Source of the DNA: Terana coerulea
Taxonomy: Eukaryota; Basidiomycota; Agaricomycetes; Polyporales; Phanerochaetaceae
DNA length: 64,000 nucleotides
Direction of reading: 5' to 3'
NCBI GenBank assembly: GCA_024811115.1
Contig: JAKOGH010000097.1
Span: 124,001 to 188,000, forward strand
Below the pieces are notes generated by a model. It was not told where the DNA came from and made no database searches. It saw only the letters and a program-made list of their open reading frames with translations. Made by a program: the position numbers and the translations under genes. This document shows positions 34,761-47,037 of this stretch, piece by piece (within the stretch, counting starts at the first letter, position 1; every line of letters starts with the position of its first letter).

Positions 34761-37700
34761 ATGTCCTCAACGCGCTACTCGAGGGCATCAAGCCCTGCGA
34801 GAACAAACTCGTACGCCAGCACGGCTGCTGGCCAGCAGCGAGTAAACATTGTCAAACGACTCGCAGTTGAGGGGAGGGCTGAGAGGAACGCAGAAGGAAA
34901 GGCAGACGGGGCTTCGATCAAAATGTACTTGAAAGTAAGCCAATGTGGTTGAGTGGACTCCTGAACGCTGCAACTGACGGTGACGCGTTAGATTGCTCTG
35001 CCTGCGAATACCAGCGTACCTGGTAGCACTATTGCGCTCTTTCCAGGTGAGTCCACGCTCCATAACACGTCCGACGCGGTTCTGGCGCGTCGTTATTAAA
35101 ATCACTTCTACAGAGGATAATTTGAAGATCCTCGACTCGCAAGTGCACCCACTCGATACCAGTGGTGCACCCTATAATTTCTCGAACGCGACTTCTCCGC
35201 TTCTCCGCAAAGCTGCGAAGGCGTTGAACGTACCGACAAGATCCCGGGAGTCGTACATGTCACTGTTTGGTTCGCTATATGCGTCGTCCGTTTCACCGAT
35301 GTCCTCGCACTCGTCGAACTCTTCAACATCCACGAACCCTCCACCTTTGGACGACAGATATACGGGTCATATACTTGTTAGCCAGTATTATGTCTCATAC
35401 GTGCTCCCGAAAGAGTTTCCTCCGCCAACTCGAGCGTATGATGGGTCCATGGGCAGACGATCCAGCGCAAATGAACTTCACTTCATGGCCGCTATCGACA
35501 TTTGGATCCCGTTCGTCACCAGACCGCCGAGCTACCCTTATTTGGCACGTACATATATGCGCTACTTTCTGGTATCGACAAAGCTAATTCCCCAATAACG
35601 CAGCTTTCTATACCAGTCCCTCGCTGTTTGTCGAATCATATCAGGCTGAAGATTTTCCCGCCATCATCTACCCAATTGACTTCTTCCATGGCCTCCTTGT
35701 CTTCAGCGGAAGGCGACTCTTGGGACCTGGCCTCCGAGCCTCATGTCACGCGCAACGCCAAAAGGCTATCTCGCAGCTCATCGTATCAGAATTTCGCCGA
35801 CGATGAATCAAGCGACTCATCGGGAAGTGGCTTTGCCGACGGCTACGGTATTCAGGGCTCCTTCCCAAGCACTGACTATATGCGCGTTCGTTGGGCCAGC
35901 CCGCTCAAGAGCTCTGAGGTACCAGAAACGAGCGACGGCCGGAGGCGTGTGGGAATAAAGGAGGTCAAGGGTGACATGTCCTGCGTCATTCTCGAGCCAG
36001 GACGCGGGAAAGGGAAGCACAGAGGACGAGCCAGTCTGGACGATGACGAAGTGGGTTTGACGATGAAGTTGGAATACACAGGGGTGTGTAAAGGCGTGTG
36101 GTTTCCTGGTGTCGCCACGATGCTAGGTATGGACGTCGGCCTAGACGCAGGCAACTGCGACGTTACCTGGGCACCAGGCGAGGAACGCAAGTGGAACGTC
36201 ACCGGCACGGCGGGCTTCACTGGCTTCGAAGTTGGGCCGGCGCCGAAGTCTTCACTATCGAGACGATCATCCGTCTCCGCGGATGCCCAAGCACCATCCA
36301 TATACGTCCTCCCGTCAACTCCGGATGCGAAAGCCGACGCCAGGACGAACGGGTCTGCAGCGCGGTGGGCCAACACTAGCTCCACGTCCCTATTGCGTGC
36401 ACCGCTTCCCTCACCAGCAGACGACTCATTCTCTGACGCCTCGCCGAGCAACACACCGATGTCGTCTATTGCCTCGCTCACGACGATACCATCTAGCCCA
36501 GAGAAAAGAAGTCGAGCATCGTCTGTTAATGCTGGTCCAGGTGCAGACTCAGACGAGCCGGTGCGCCCCCGAAAGTTCCATTATCCGTCCACATCAACAT
36601 GAACGAGCTCGTTCCTCCACGTCCAAACGTCTTGTCGTTCACCGTATCCGGAACGGTCGTGGTCACGCCTCGGCGGAAGCCATTCCTCTCCGGCTTGCAC
36701 CAGTCCTCAAGACATTCCGGCTCAGACAACGACTCTGACTACGAGCCAGTCGTTCTCCCGCAGTTCCGGGTACTGTACGCAGACAAAGAGACGACAAGCT
36801 CTATCGTCCACAATGCGTTAGAGGACGCCGCACTGGACATCTACAATTCAAAGGGCAGCATCGCCGACGCGCAATCGCGCAAGACGGTCCTACAGCCGGG
36901 CGGGCAGACGAAGTGCGGCAACGACGGCGCTCGGCTCGCTATCCGAAACATCACGTCGCCCATCGGATATTCCTACCGCGGGCGCGAACAGAGCATAGAC
37001 ACCAGCGGACGGCGCACGCCCAGCCGCCCGCGGACGCCGAGCGGTATGTACTCGCGGCCTGCGTCCGCCGCGTCCATGCGGCAGACGTTCATGCTTGGCA
37101 CGCCGAAGCCCCGACGGGACGGCGAGCTCAACATCCCCACGGTGACCGCGACGGTCCGGCCGCTGTCGTCGGTGTCGGAGTCGGCGTTGCCCACTGGGTA
37201 CGCGGTGACGGTCAGCCTTCCTGCACCTGCGGACGCGGACTCGGATTGGTTAGAATTCGGCCTTGCGCATCCACCGTCTTCGTCCACTTCGCCAGCAACA
37301 GAAGACGGCGCAGCTGAAGTACCTCCAGCGGCACAGGTGGTCGGTGTCACTGTGGAGGGCGTGTCCGTGCGCTTTGAAATCGAAACCACGGAGAAGCTGC
37401 CTATCATGCCTGCGCTTGGGTTAGATACTGGGGAAAAGCCGACAGGCATTTCGCAGTGGATGACTTGGGTTAAGATCCACGTAGGCGACACTGGTGGTGG
37501 CAAAGTGGTGATTATATACTCGGTCTCTGCTGAGCAGCAGGACGAGGCACAAGCGAAGTCGAGTTGGTTAAGATGGCCTAGAAAAGAAAATCAAGCCTCT
37601 ACGCTGGACGTGTTATTACCGACGTTCACACTTCCTATTGGGATGATGGAGGTCAATGTTCTCACTCAATCTGGTAAGGATACCTCTGCTGCTTTTTTGA

Positions 37701-38419
37701 CCACAATTGATCGTGATTGCCAAATAGACTCCCATAAATTCTCCATCCAATCGAATCTGTCCAACAAGCAGACCACTGCGACCGGACACACGCTCACTCA
37801 GTATTCGGTGAAAGATTACTTCTACCCTGAACTACAGCTTAAGGCAGCATCAATCCAACCTGCCCGCTCCGCGGGTCTAGAGCGCCTGGTGGGCATCGTG
37901 ATATGCTTAGCACTCAGCTATTACGCCCTGTTATTTTCGGCAGAGCGCGACAACGCTGTATACGAGCTCGCGCAAATGCAACGCTCATTGGCGATATGTT
38001 CATCGACTCTAGCTGAAATTCCGACTCATGTCCTAGACCCCATGACGATCACCACCACACTCTTCAGCACCGTCACCGCTCACATCCCCGCGCCACACAC
38101 CCTAGACGCGCCGCCCGCTTCCCCTGCCGCCCCCTCGATGTCCAAGCCCTCGACATCAAAAGCCCCTACCCCACCCGACGCGATACCCACACTCACACTC
38201 ACACTCCCCACCGCGACCGACCCGTCCGCGACCGCCTCTCCGACAGAGCAGTCGCTCCTACTCTTCCGCGACCTCACCTCCATGTGGTCCATCCCGTTCG
38301 ACATCCCCTCACAGGTTCCGCAGTCTGCGCGGGTGACTGCTGCGGCGCTCATGCGTGGCCTGGGCTTTGCGTGGCAGCTGTGCAGAAAAGTATACCATTA
38401 TCCTCTGGACCCACCATAG
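34761..38419 (+). CDS. Large conserved fungal protein with C-terminal membrane helix, one frame break
   Basis: Starts MSSTRYSRASSPARTNSYAS. Short exons then read IKMYLK|IALPANTSVPGSTIALFP|EDNLKILDSQVHPLDTSGAP. A long exon from about 35600 carries Ser-rich linkers, beta-rich segments (MKLEYTGVCKGVWFPGVATM; WNVTGTAGFTGFEVGPAP) and, after a break, LSFTVSGTVVVTPRRKPFLS, ALPTGYAVTVSLPAPADADS and DVLLPTFTLPIGMMEVNVLT. A single hydrophobic segment LVGIVICLALSYYALLF (about 37885-37935) lies before a Thr/Pro-rich tail. The two long frames overlap by four bases at 36599-36602. I read them as one protein of about 1150 aa broken at the C5 run 36566-36570, where one more C gives VRPPKVPLSVHINMNELVPP. No known domain is recognised. 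The beta-rich repeats could be immunoglobulin-like folds. Confidence 0.62.
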
Positions 38420-39333
38420 TTGCTAAGGGTTGTAGTCATGTAGCGTATGCTAGACGTGTGGGGTATTGTTGTATGTTGTGCGAATTTGTATATCCTAATA
38501 GACTGAATGTGTTCCAGCTCTGTCTTGTGCATATCGCAGAGGTTGCTTATAAGGTTGACATTCGGTTGGTGTAGTGCCTAGTACCGTTTGTTTGGGTCTG
38601 TTAGTATCAGAAGCCTCAGCCTGCCATAACGAGACAGTGCCTCCGATCATACTCCACAACATATATGTATGTGCGACAGCGAAAGGTAAGTAAGCCAGCT
38701 GAATGTATTTAAATTCCTTCGTGACTCGTGAGCAGCGGGGATCTGCGCGTGCTTGCCCGAACAACAACAACAACAACAACAACAACAGACGTAGAAGGTG
38801 TTGTAGTAGAAACGTTGATTGAGCGTTGATGCTTCCCGCTTGAATACAATAAGCTCGTTTACGAGTTACCGTCATTGAACGTGTAACAGCGAAGCCGTAT
38901 CTACGAGCTGGCCATTGTATCGTGCGACTTCGTTGTTCAGGTCGTGTGCCTACTCCGACTGCCGTTTCCATGACGGACTGCTTTTGTTCTGTCCCGAGCA
39001 CCAGTTATATAACACCTGCCTCTGATCATTTCACTGTTGAAAACGCTCGAGAATACTCAATGGCGCTGTTCATGCTCTGCCCACTCCTCTTCGCACCATC
39101 CTCGCTCAAAGCGTGCACGTCTAGTGACGCTAATACAAGGTTGGATTGTAGCCGAGCTTGATGTAAAATCACGTCATGTGTTGACCTGCAGTGTAAAAGC
39201 CCACTCAAAGCCCGACATGAGCGCAAACCTCCAAGCAGGAGGTCATCATACGATCAAAGAAAAGGCCGTACCCTGAGATCGAGGCGAGCAACTCTCTAAC
39301 TATATTGCGGTCTTTGCATAATAATCATAGTAA
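38420..39333. other. Intergenic with an (AAC)n microsatellite
   Basis: This is the 3' flank of the large membrane protein gene and the 5' side of unknown-family member 3. Apart from the AAC tract near 38760 I see no gene. Confidence 0.4.
38760..38787 (+). repeat. (AAC)n microsatellite
   Basis: An uninterrupted trinucleotide tract of about nine AAC units in non-coding DNA. Confidence 0.9.
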
Positions 39334-39870
39334 ATGACGGGTAGAACATCGAGCGCTCAACTAAACGATCGCACGGGTGGAATTTTTGATAGCATGACTG
39401 AGCACTGCTCCAATGAAAAGAGGGGTGTCACGCACTGGCTGCATGCGGAAAAGCTCAAGAGCCGCAGGACGATGGACAAACTGTACAGGTTCAAGCTCTC
39501 GGCCTTCAAACGATGCATGCAGCGCATCAAGTCCGCCGGGATCGAGTACGACCCACGGGACCGCCGCACAGCTGTTCCAGTAGACGGCGAAGGCGCACGT
39601 CTCGCGCGAGACGCTAGGAGTGCATGGTGTGACCTGCGCACGGTGCAGCGTGAGATGGAGTCGTTCGATCGGATACTGGACGGGGCGGCGAAGAGGAAGA
39701 GGAAGATATGGGAGAGGCAGACGAACGTCGTTGTGCAGGCTCGCAGGCTGCACTGCGCACATATGGCCGCAGCTGAGGCGCGGCGCATAGCATCCTGGCG
39801 GCTGTTGACGGCCGCGAAGACTGTGCTGCACGGCGTGCAGTGGAAGAGGCGAATGTCTGTCGCGTTCTAG
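39334..39870 (+). CDS. Dispersed small-protein family of unknown function, member 3
   Basis: An intron-free open frame of 178 aa starts MTGRTSSAQLNDRTGGIFDS; a second Met at 39397 (MTEHCSN) is a possible start. The central part AGIEYDPRDRRTAVPVDGEG followed by ARLARDARSAWCDLRTVQRE lines up with member 1 (RGINYDPR...VAHDARAAWNRWTSQK) and member 2 (LDREARTAWRDLRV). Next come DRILDGAAKRKRK and an end WRLLTAAKTVLHGVQWKRR that matches WRVVGKTVLFSVRWLQR. It is strongly basic and helical. The GKT seen in members 1 and 2 is AKT here, so it is unlikely to bind nucleotide. Function unknown; probably a lineage-specific family. Confidence 0.58.
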   Translation: MTGRTSSAQLNDRTGGIFDSMTEHCSNEKRGVTHWLHAEKLKSRRTMDKLYRFKLSAFKRCMQRIKSAGIEYDPRDRRTAVPVDGEGARLARDARSAWCDLRTVQREMESFDRILDGAAKRKRKIWERQTNVVVQARRLHCAHMAAAEARRIASWRLLTAAKTVLHGVQWKRRMSVAF

Positions 39871-41428
39871 TCCGGGAAGCATCTAGTATCGGGACGACCT
39901 GCGGCGCTGGCGAACAGGATAAGGCGGTTGCAAAGGCGAACATACAACTTACAGAACACTTATATCCCAACAATCAACTAGTCCGGAAGGCCAACGTATA
40001 GCCTACTCACGTATACATTCGTCCGCTGATCTGTACCATCATATACCCCGTGAAGGCCATAGATGCGCATATACGTTGTCTTCATAATCCCCACTACTTG
40101 GCATCCTCAAGCATGAGGCTATGTTCTCGAACATGAGACGAATGCGCGCCACGCCTGCGGCCACGGAGGAATGAGACGATAGCAGTCGGCCATGTGATAG
40201 CTCGTGGGCTTGGATCTTTGCAGGGTAGATGGGCCAAGCCATCTTTCCCATTCATATCTGAGCAGTACCACGAGTGGCACGAGGACTGACCGTTAAGTAT
40301 GAGAACCACTTCACGCGCTGCGGTGATGAAGAATGCTGTTCGCCGCGGCCGTCATTCCGTATTCGTAATATTGTTCCCCATTCCCAATGGCAGATGGTCC
40401 TGCAGGCATCACTACAGCAAATACGAAGCATGTATATGTTAAATAATGGAGCGAATGAGCTTGTTACATACCAACTTGCTGGCCCTCTGCTGGCTACATT
40501 AATTCATAAGAATCCCCGAGCACTGAGGCTCGATGTGACCATCTTGTACGACAAATACTGCGACGTGACAACAGTTCCCGTCAACCAGTACGTCGACAAG
40601 AGTTGTTCGAAAGGTAGCTTCGTCGCCAAGGAGAACTGGCCATGGAGTGTTCCGTCGTGAGTTCTTGAAGTAACGATCCAGGTTGCAAACGGATGTAGAT
40701 GGTCCCGGCTGCCGATGTGGATTGACTTCGTTGGTCGGGTCTGACCGCAGGCGCGGAGGCTGGGGGAAGCTGTGATGGGTACAATGCGATTTGTTACCCC
40801 AGACCGAGAACGGAGAGTCGCCTCTGCAAGCATGCAGAGCAGTCAGATCGTAGCATGTTCTGTTGCATGTCGGGAGGTGCACGAGCATGTAGGTGACCAT
40901 AGGTATTTATATCTGACGTCGGTCGATCAACTCTGAAAACTTGGCGCTGTAGAGCTCTGTGAAAGACTTAGCGTAGAATGTGTGTTTAACAAAAATTAGA
41001 TGTATTTTGAGGAGAATTGTCGAGCTCGTCGAGAGGAACGGTGTGCAAGCAGTCCTTACGTATCGGAGGTTGACGGCGAAGTGAGAGTGCGGGCGAGCGC
41101 TTTGTCTCCGTCAGCGGGCGGCAATCTTCAGGCGCGCCGCATAATCCGCCATCGGTCCCTTTTCTGGACTAGCATCGGCGATGGACCTTCCATAAACGTA
41201 TCCCGACCGGCCGGAAGTGAGAGGCGGACGGCTGACTGAGCGCGATGACACAGCGCGTGTACGGATGCCGCACCGCCTGTCAGCTTACCGCTCCCTCCGA
41301 ATCCGACTGCATCCATCCTGATGCTGACCAGGAGTCCGCCCACGGCTAGATCTTAGCGTCCTTCACCTCTCTCCCCATCCTACCCTTCCCCTCCGCCGTC
41401 GTGTACCCCCTCTTCGCCGCTGTCCGCC
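39871..41428. other. Intergenic, about 1.5 kb
   Basis: Several open frames of 70-130 codons occur (for example 40274-40660 on the plus strand and 40900-40499 on the minus strand), but none has a recognisable motif or convincing splice partners. The last 100 bp before 41429 are pyrimidine-rich (CTCTCTCCCCATCC), as expected of a fungal promoter or leader for the flippase gene. Confidence 0.4.
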
Positions 41429-44400
41429 ATGGCGTTGGGGCCTCAGCGCAAGTCTCGCATCAGCGGCTGGTACGAGAAGTGGTCCGCATGGAACGTCGAG
41501 TCCCTATTCTCGCGCAAACGCCAGGCGGGCCCGCCTCGCTCCGTCTTCGTCCATGAAGACCTTCCCGAGTCATACTACGACAAGAAGCGGAGGGTACTCA
41601 AAGAACACGTTTTCTCGTCTAACCAAGTGATCACGTCCAAGTACACCGTCATCACCTTCATCCCCCGTAACTTGCTGGAACAGTTTAGGAGAGTGGCGAA
41701 CTGGTGAGTTCAGAACTATCTACGGTGTGCTCCTTTCCGCCTATGTTGCCGACGTCTGCACCGTGAACCTTTTTGCTTGCGACGTCTAGCGCCTTAAGCC
41801 GGCGGCGCTGACGTCGCTATCATGCGCTAAGACGTCCGTCGGCGATTGGCACCGGGCAGCTGTACTGTCGTCGAAATAAGGCACAACGTCCTCGACAGGC
41901 CAGATCGCGGGCCCAAAGCTTACATGAAAATTCTTCCGGCGTTCTTCTGTGTGCTGTGTGGTCCTGGAATCATAGACCGTGAAGTCATCCGAATCTTGTT
42001 CGAGGTCCCATCATACATTCATCTTCGTCTTCATTCTGCCTACTGTCTCATGCAATTCATACATTCATCTTCGTCTTCATTCTGCCTACTGTCTCATGCA
42101 ATATGAATACTGATTGACTGTATAATACAGCTTCTTCCTTGCAATCGCTATCCTCCAGTTCTTCTCGCTCTTCTCAACCGTTTCTCCCGGTCTTGTCATC
42201 CTCCCTCTCCTTATCGTCCTCGCAATTACCGCGCTCAAGGATGGGTACGAAGACATCAAACGGCATCAGTCCGACCGCCAAGTCAATTACTCGCAAGTCC
42301 GGGTTCTCTCCGGCGGTGACTTCGTCAACCCGAATGCCATGGAGCAGAAGAGTAAAACCTTCGTTCGCGGATTTGTCCCGACTTTCAAGCGCAGGCCAAA
42401 GGTTAAGAAGGTTCCGGGCGCGGTCTCAGACGGGGATAAGGGTCGGTTGACTGAGCCTAATTCAGCAGCGCAGGAGGAGGTTTTCGACGGCATCGAGTAT
42501 GACGATGAAACTCCTCTCGAACGGGAGGAAGGCATTTTCCACCACTACGGAAGCCAACGACCGCACTGGAAGATGAGCAACTGGGAAGACCTCAAGGTTG
42601 GCGATTTTGTCAAGATCCTGGACAACGAGGCGATACCCGCAGACGTTCTGATCTGCGCCACGTCGGAGGACGAGAACGTCGCGTTCATCGAGACGAAGAA
42701 CCTCGACGGTGAGACGAACTTGAAGAGCCGCAGTGCGGCTCCCGCTCTCACGTACCTACGCTCGGCGAAGGACTGCGCAGCTAGGAAGAATGCATTCCGG
42801 GTTGATTGTGACCGCCCAGATACCAATCTGTATCGGTTGAACGCCGCCGTGGTCCAACCTGGCGAGCAGAAGACCCCCGTGGACATTAACATGATGCTTC
42901 TCCGAGGCACCAACCTACGGAATACGGCATGGGTTATCGGTATCGTGATGTACACCGGGCAAGACACCAAGATTGTCATGAATTCTGGCGATACCCCAAG
43001 TAAGCGTAGCAGGGTAGAGAGACAAATGAACCCTCAAGTGTGAGTCTTATACCCGTTCCACTGCATACATGCGCTCATCTTGTACATTCTATATAGTTTC
43101 ATCAACTTGGGTCTTCTCGCCGCCATGTCCACTGCTCTTGGTATTGCGGATGCCATCCTCGAGCAGCGGTTTTTCCCTATGAACGCTCCCTGGCTTTTCC
43201 GTGATACGGCAAAAGACGACAATCCGCACATCAATGGACTTGTCACTTGGGCTTTCGCACTCATCACGTTCCAGAACATCGTACCTATCTCGTTATACAT
43301 CTCCATCGAGTTCGTACGTACGATTCAGGCGCTCTGGATTTACTTCGACTATGAAATGTACTACGCCAAGACAGACACAACCACGCTTGCGCGTAGCTGG
43401 AACCTGTCGGACGACTTGGGCCAGATTGAGTACATCTTCTCAGACAAGACGGGTACGCTCACCCAGAACGCCATGGTCTTCCGGCAGTGCTCGATCGGTG
43501 GGAGGGAATACAAGGGTGATGCCGAGTCGGACGAAGACGAGGAGGAGGTGCATTCGGATCCATTCTTGAAGAAGCGCCTATCCGGAGACTCAAACTCAAA
43601 CTCGGCAACTGGCTCAGGATCGGGAACTCGCTCGCCTCTGGGTGTTAAACAGCCGGGTTCAGACTTGTCTTCGAGGGATGAGCTCGACGTCCCAGATCCT
43701 CGTGCGACCGCGACTGTCAAGCTCGCGCCTGGAGTTCTCAAACGCTTCAAGGACAGCGTGCTCTCCTCGGACATCTCTCAGGCCGCCGGCCTCAACGAGA
43801 ACACCAACGCGAAGGAGTATGCCTACGCCCGCTCGCTGCATGGTTTCTGGCTCACTCTCGCACTCTGCCACACCGTCCTGGCCACCGTCGATCCCGAAAG
43901 CGGCGCATTGGAGTATAAGGCGCAGAGTCCTGATGAGGCTGCGCTTGTGCAGGCGGCCGCCGACATCGGCTTCACCTTCCGGGGCCGCGACAAAGAGGTC
44001 ATGTACGTTAGCACGCCGTTTCTCCGCGGGCATCGACCGCTACGAACTTCTGAACGTGCTCGAGTTCAACTCCGCGAGGAAGCGCATGAGCGTCATCGTG
44101 CGCAAGCTCGACGACGAGGACAGGAGGCTCATGCTGCTGACCAAGGGCGCGGACAACGTCATCTTTGAGCGGCTGAAGGAAGGCCATAACGACTTGAAGG
44201 AGGTCACCAACGATCACTTGGCCGACTTCGCGAGCGAGGGTCTGCGCACGTTGACGTTGGCGTGGAGACACATATCTGGTCTGTCGTCTTACTTGCCACC
44301 TACATATATGCGCTAAATACTCGACCTATCAGAGGAAGAATACGAGGAATGGAGCGAAGTCTACCACGAAGCGACTGTGTCCCTCGATAACCGCGAGGAC

Positions 44401-46532
44401 AAGATCGACGCCGCGTCCGAGGAGATTGAGCATGACCTGAACCTCCTTGGTGCGACCGCTATCGAGGACAAGCTTCAGGACGGTGTGCCCGATACTATCG
44501 CAGATCTGAAGGAAGCCGGCATCAAGATTTGGGTCGCTACTGGCGACAAGCTCAGAAACTGCAATTGGTACGCTCTCCTGGACATTTGAATGTTTCGCAG
44601 TGTTAATCATGCCAATTTAGCCATCGGTCACAGCACGAACTTGATCGGGCATGAAGACAATGTCATCATCGTACGCGGCGGCGGAGAGAATGGACGCCCA
44701 GTCTACTCGCAGATGCTCGGCGCTGCAGACGAGTTCTTCCACGACCGTGGCATTCTTGAGGAAGAGGGCATTGCACAGAACGTGAAGTCCGCTTCAAACC
44801 CTGCGGGTCGCTATCAGATACAGCGCGTCAACACCGGTGTCGCCTCCATCGTTGGTCAGGAGAACGGTCATCGTCCGGGTGGCTACGTACTGGTCATCGA
44901 CGGCTCTGCACTCAATGAAGCCCTCGCCGACGATGAACACAAGCAACTGCTCCTCCGCCTTGCTATGCAGTGCGAGGCTGTCATCTGCTGTCGCGTGTCC
45001 CCTTTACAGAAGGCCCTCATCGTGCGGCTGGTCAAGGACGGCCTCGGGGTTATGACGCTGGCCATCGGAGACGGTGCAAACGACGTCAGCATGATCCAAG
45101 CCGCAGACGTCGGTGTCGGCATCTCTGGTGAAGAAGGTCTTCAGGCCGTCAACTCGTCCGACTACGCCATTGCCCAGTTCCGCTTCCTGAAGCGCTTGTT
45201 GCTCGTCCACGGTCACTGGTCATACTCTCGCAACGGCAACATGTGCGTTTCTAATCAGTCTTGAGATTTAAGCTCCAGGTTACTGACGTCTATTCTTCAG
45301 GATCGTCAACTTCTGGTACAAAAACCTGGTGTGTATCGGCATCCTATTCTGGTATCAGATCTATTGTGCTTGGAGCAGTCAATAGTAAGTGTTTTCACGT
45401 GTCGTTTCCTCGGCCCATGCTGACATAGCTTGCAGTGTCTTCGAGTACACGTATCTGCTCTTCTGGAACTCGTTTTGGACGATTCTGCCGGTCATCGTCT
45501 TGGGTCTCTTCGACCGCGTTGCGGACGACCATGTCCTAATGGCCCTGCCTGAGCTATACAAACACTCGCGCAGGGGAGAGTACTTCAACTTCAAGCTGTT
45601 CATGATTTACCTTCTCGATGGTGCCTACCAGGTTAGTAAATACTCGGATTCAATGCTGCGAGCCGTCTTCTAATGTTTATTCAGTCGGTTATCGTCTTTT
45701 TCTTCCTCCTTTACACCTACGTTACTCCAACTTCTCGTACCGACGGTTATGACACCTACATCTATGAGTCTTCTACGGTATGTCCCGCACCCTTGATGAG
45801 TTGCACTCGTTACTGACGAATTCCTAGACCATGGCAATCGCTGCCGTCATGGTAGTCACTGTGTTCGTCGGCGTGAACATCACCACCTGGACTAGTTGGG
45901 TCTTTTGGGCTCTTGGTATCGAGATCCTCATCATCTGGGTCTACACCGGCGTGTACTCCGCCATCAAACCCAGCTGGTTCGCTACCCCGATCTACGGCAA
46001 CAACCACTACCTCTTCCAATCGGCGTACTTCTGGCTTGGGATCCTCATGGTCATCCCGTTGGCGTTGCTCCCCAGAATGATCGGGAAGGCGTACAAGTTC
46101 ATCTTCAATCCATCCGATCTGGACCGTGTGCGATACCTGCACAAGATCAACCCCACACACGACTTCAGCAAGGACCGGGAACGGGGTGGCGTCGCCTACA
46201 TCAACCGCGCGGTCAGCACGGCGAGAGGCGTGCGGCGGAAGTCTGCTATTCATCCTCCCATCCATCGTGGGCCTGCTGTGGGCAGCCGGACGGACATGGC
46301 GACTGGCCTCCGGACGGCGAACACCGGGTACGACTTTTCGATGGAGGAGAACGGTGTCGCACTGCGGCGGCTGCAGAGCAACCTATCGGGGATGAACCAG
46401 CCGACGCAGCACAAGCGGAGACGATCGCTGCTGCAGTCTATCAGCCGGACGATACGGCGGAAGAAGATCCCGAGCACGGTCGAAGAGGAGACACCAGTCA
46501 ATTCGACGCCGGTCCTCCCAAAACCACAATGA
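41429..46532 (+). CDS. P4-type ATPase, phospholipid flippase (Dnf/Drs2 group)
   Basis: This enzyme moves aminophospholipids to the cytosolic leaflet. The start [20 protein letters not shown] precedes the first helices ([18 protein letters not shown]). The actuator motif is [10 protein letters not shown], the P-type phosphorylation site [10 protein letters not shown] (about 43442), the nucleotide-domain motif [14 protein letters not shown], and later WVATGDKL and [21 protein letters not shown]-terminal helices include [20 protein letters not shown] and [20 protein letters not shown]. The tail is basic. Intron 1 (41704-42130) is 427 nt, far longer than its neighbours. Two breaks of one extra base lie at T3 44019-44021 (one T fewer gives [19 protein letters not shown]) and A3 44556-44558 (one A fewer gives [18 protein letters not shown]). 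The family is certain; Dnf rather than Drs2 is a guess. Confidence 0.93.
42011..42102 (+). repeat. Two-copy tandem repeat (46-bp unit) inside flippase intron 1
   Basis: The unit beginning TCATACATTCATCTTCGTCT and ending CTCATGCAAT occurs twice in direct, abutting order (42011-42056 and 42057-42102). The copies look identical and lie wholly within the intron. Confidence 0.9.
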
Positions 46533-47037
46533 CCTTCGTGCTTTCCTTTCCGGCTACCCCCTAGAGCGCCCCCATCCCCTGTTGTCTAAGTATCCCCTAC
46601 TGTACAGACAATCCCTTCCGTGTTTCTATATCTCCTACCCCGATGTTTCTGTACTGCTCATCTACCCCCGCATACTGCGTTCATTTGTCTCTGTGTTTGT
46701 ATCCATCGGAGCACCAGCCTATTCGGTAGCCACACCATTTACGATAATGATATGACCATAATGAGTCCCCTTCTGTGCTTCTAGGTGCATATTCGATGCT
46801 CGTATACATTGTGTACAATATCCAGCGCGCACTGCCTGAATGCTACTATTTATTCTCCTTCTACCGTGGCTTTCAGCATGACCCCCTGCCTCCTGCTTCT
46901 ACCGAGATTCCTTGAGCCACATGTTGCGATTGTTGCCGAACTTCTTTTCCTTGTGCCTGGAGCCGTCTAAAGTTCCGAGCCCAACCTGCAGCCGAAGAAA
47001 ATAGTGGTCAATTCCAGAGTTCGCTACGCATTACGCA
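46533..47037. other. 3' flanks of the convergent flippase and AHA1 genes
   Basis: Non-coding; T- and C-rich downstream of the flippase stop. I see no gene. Confidence 0.45.
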
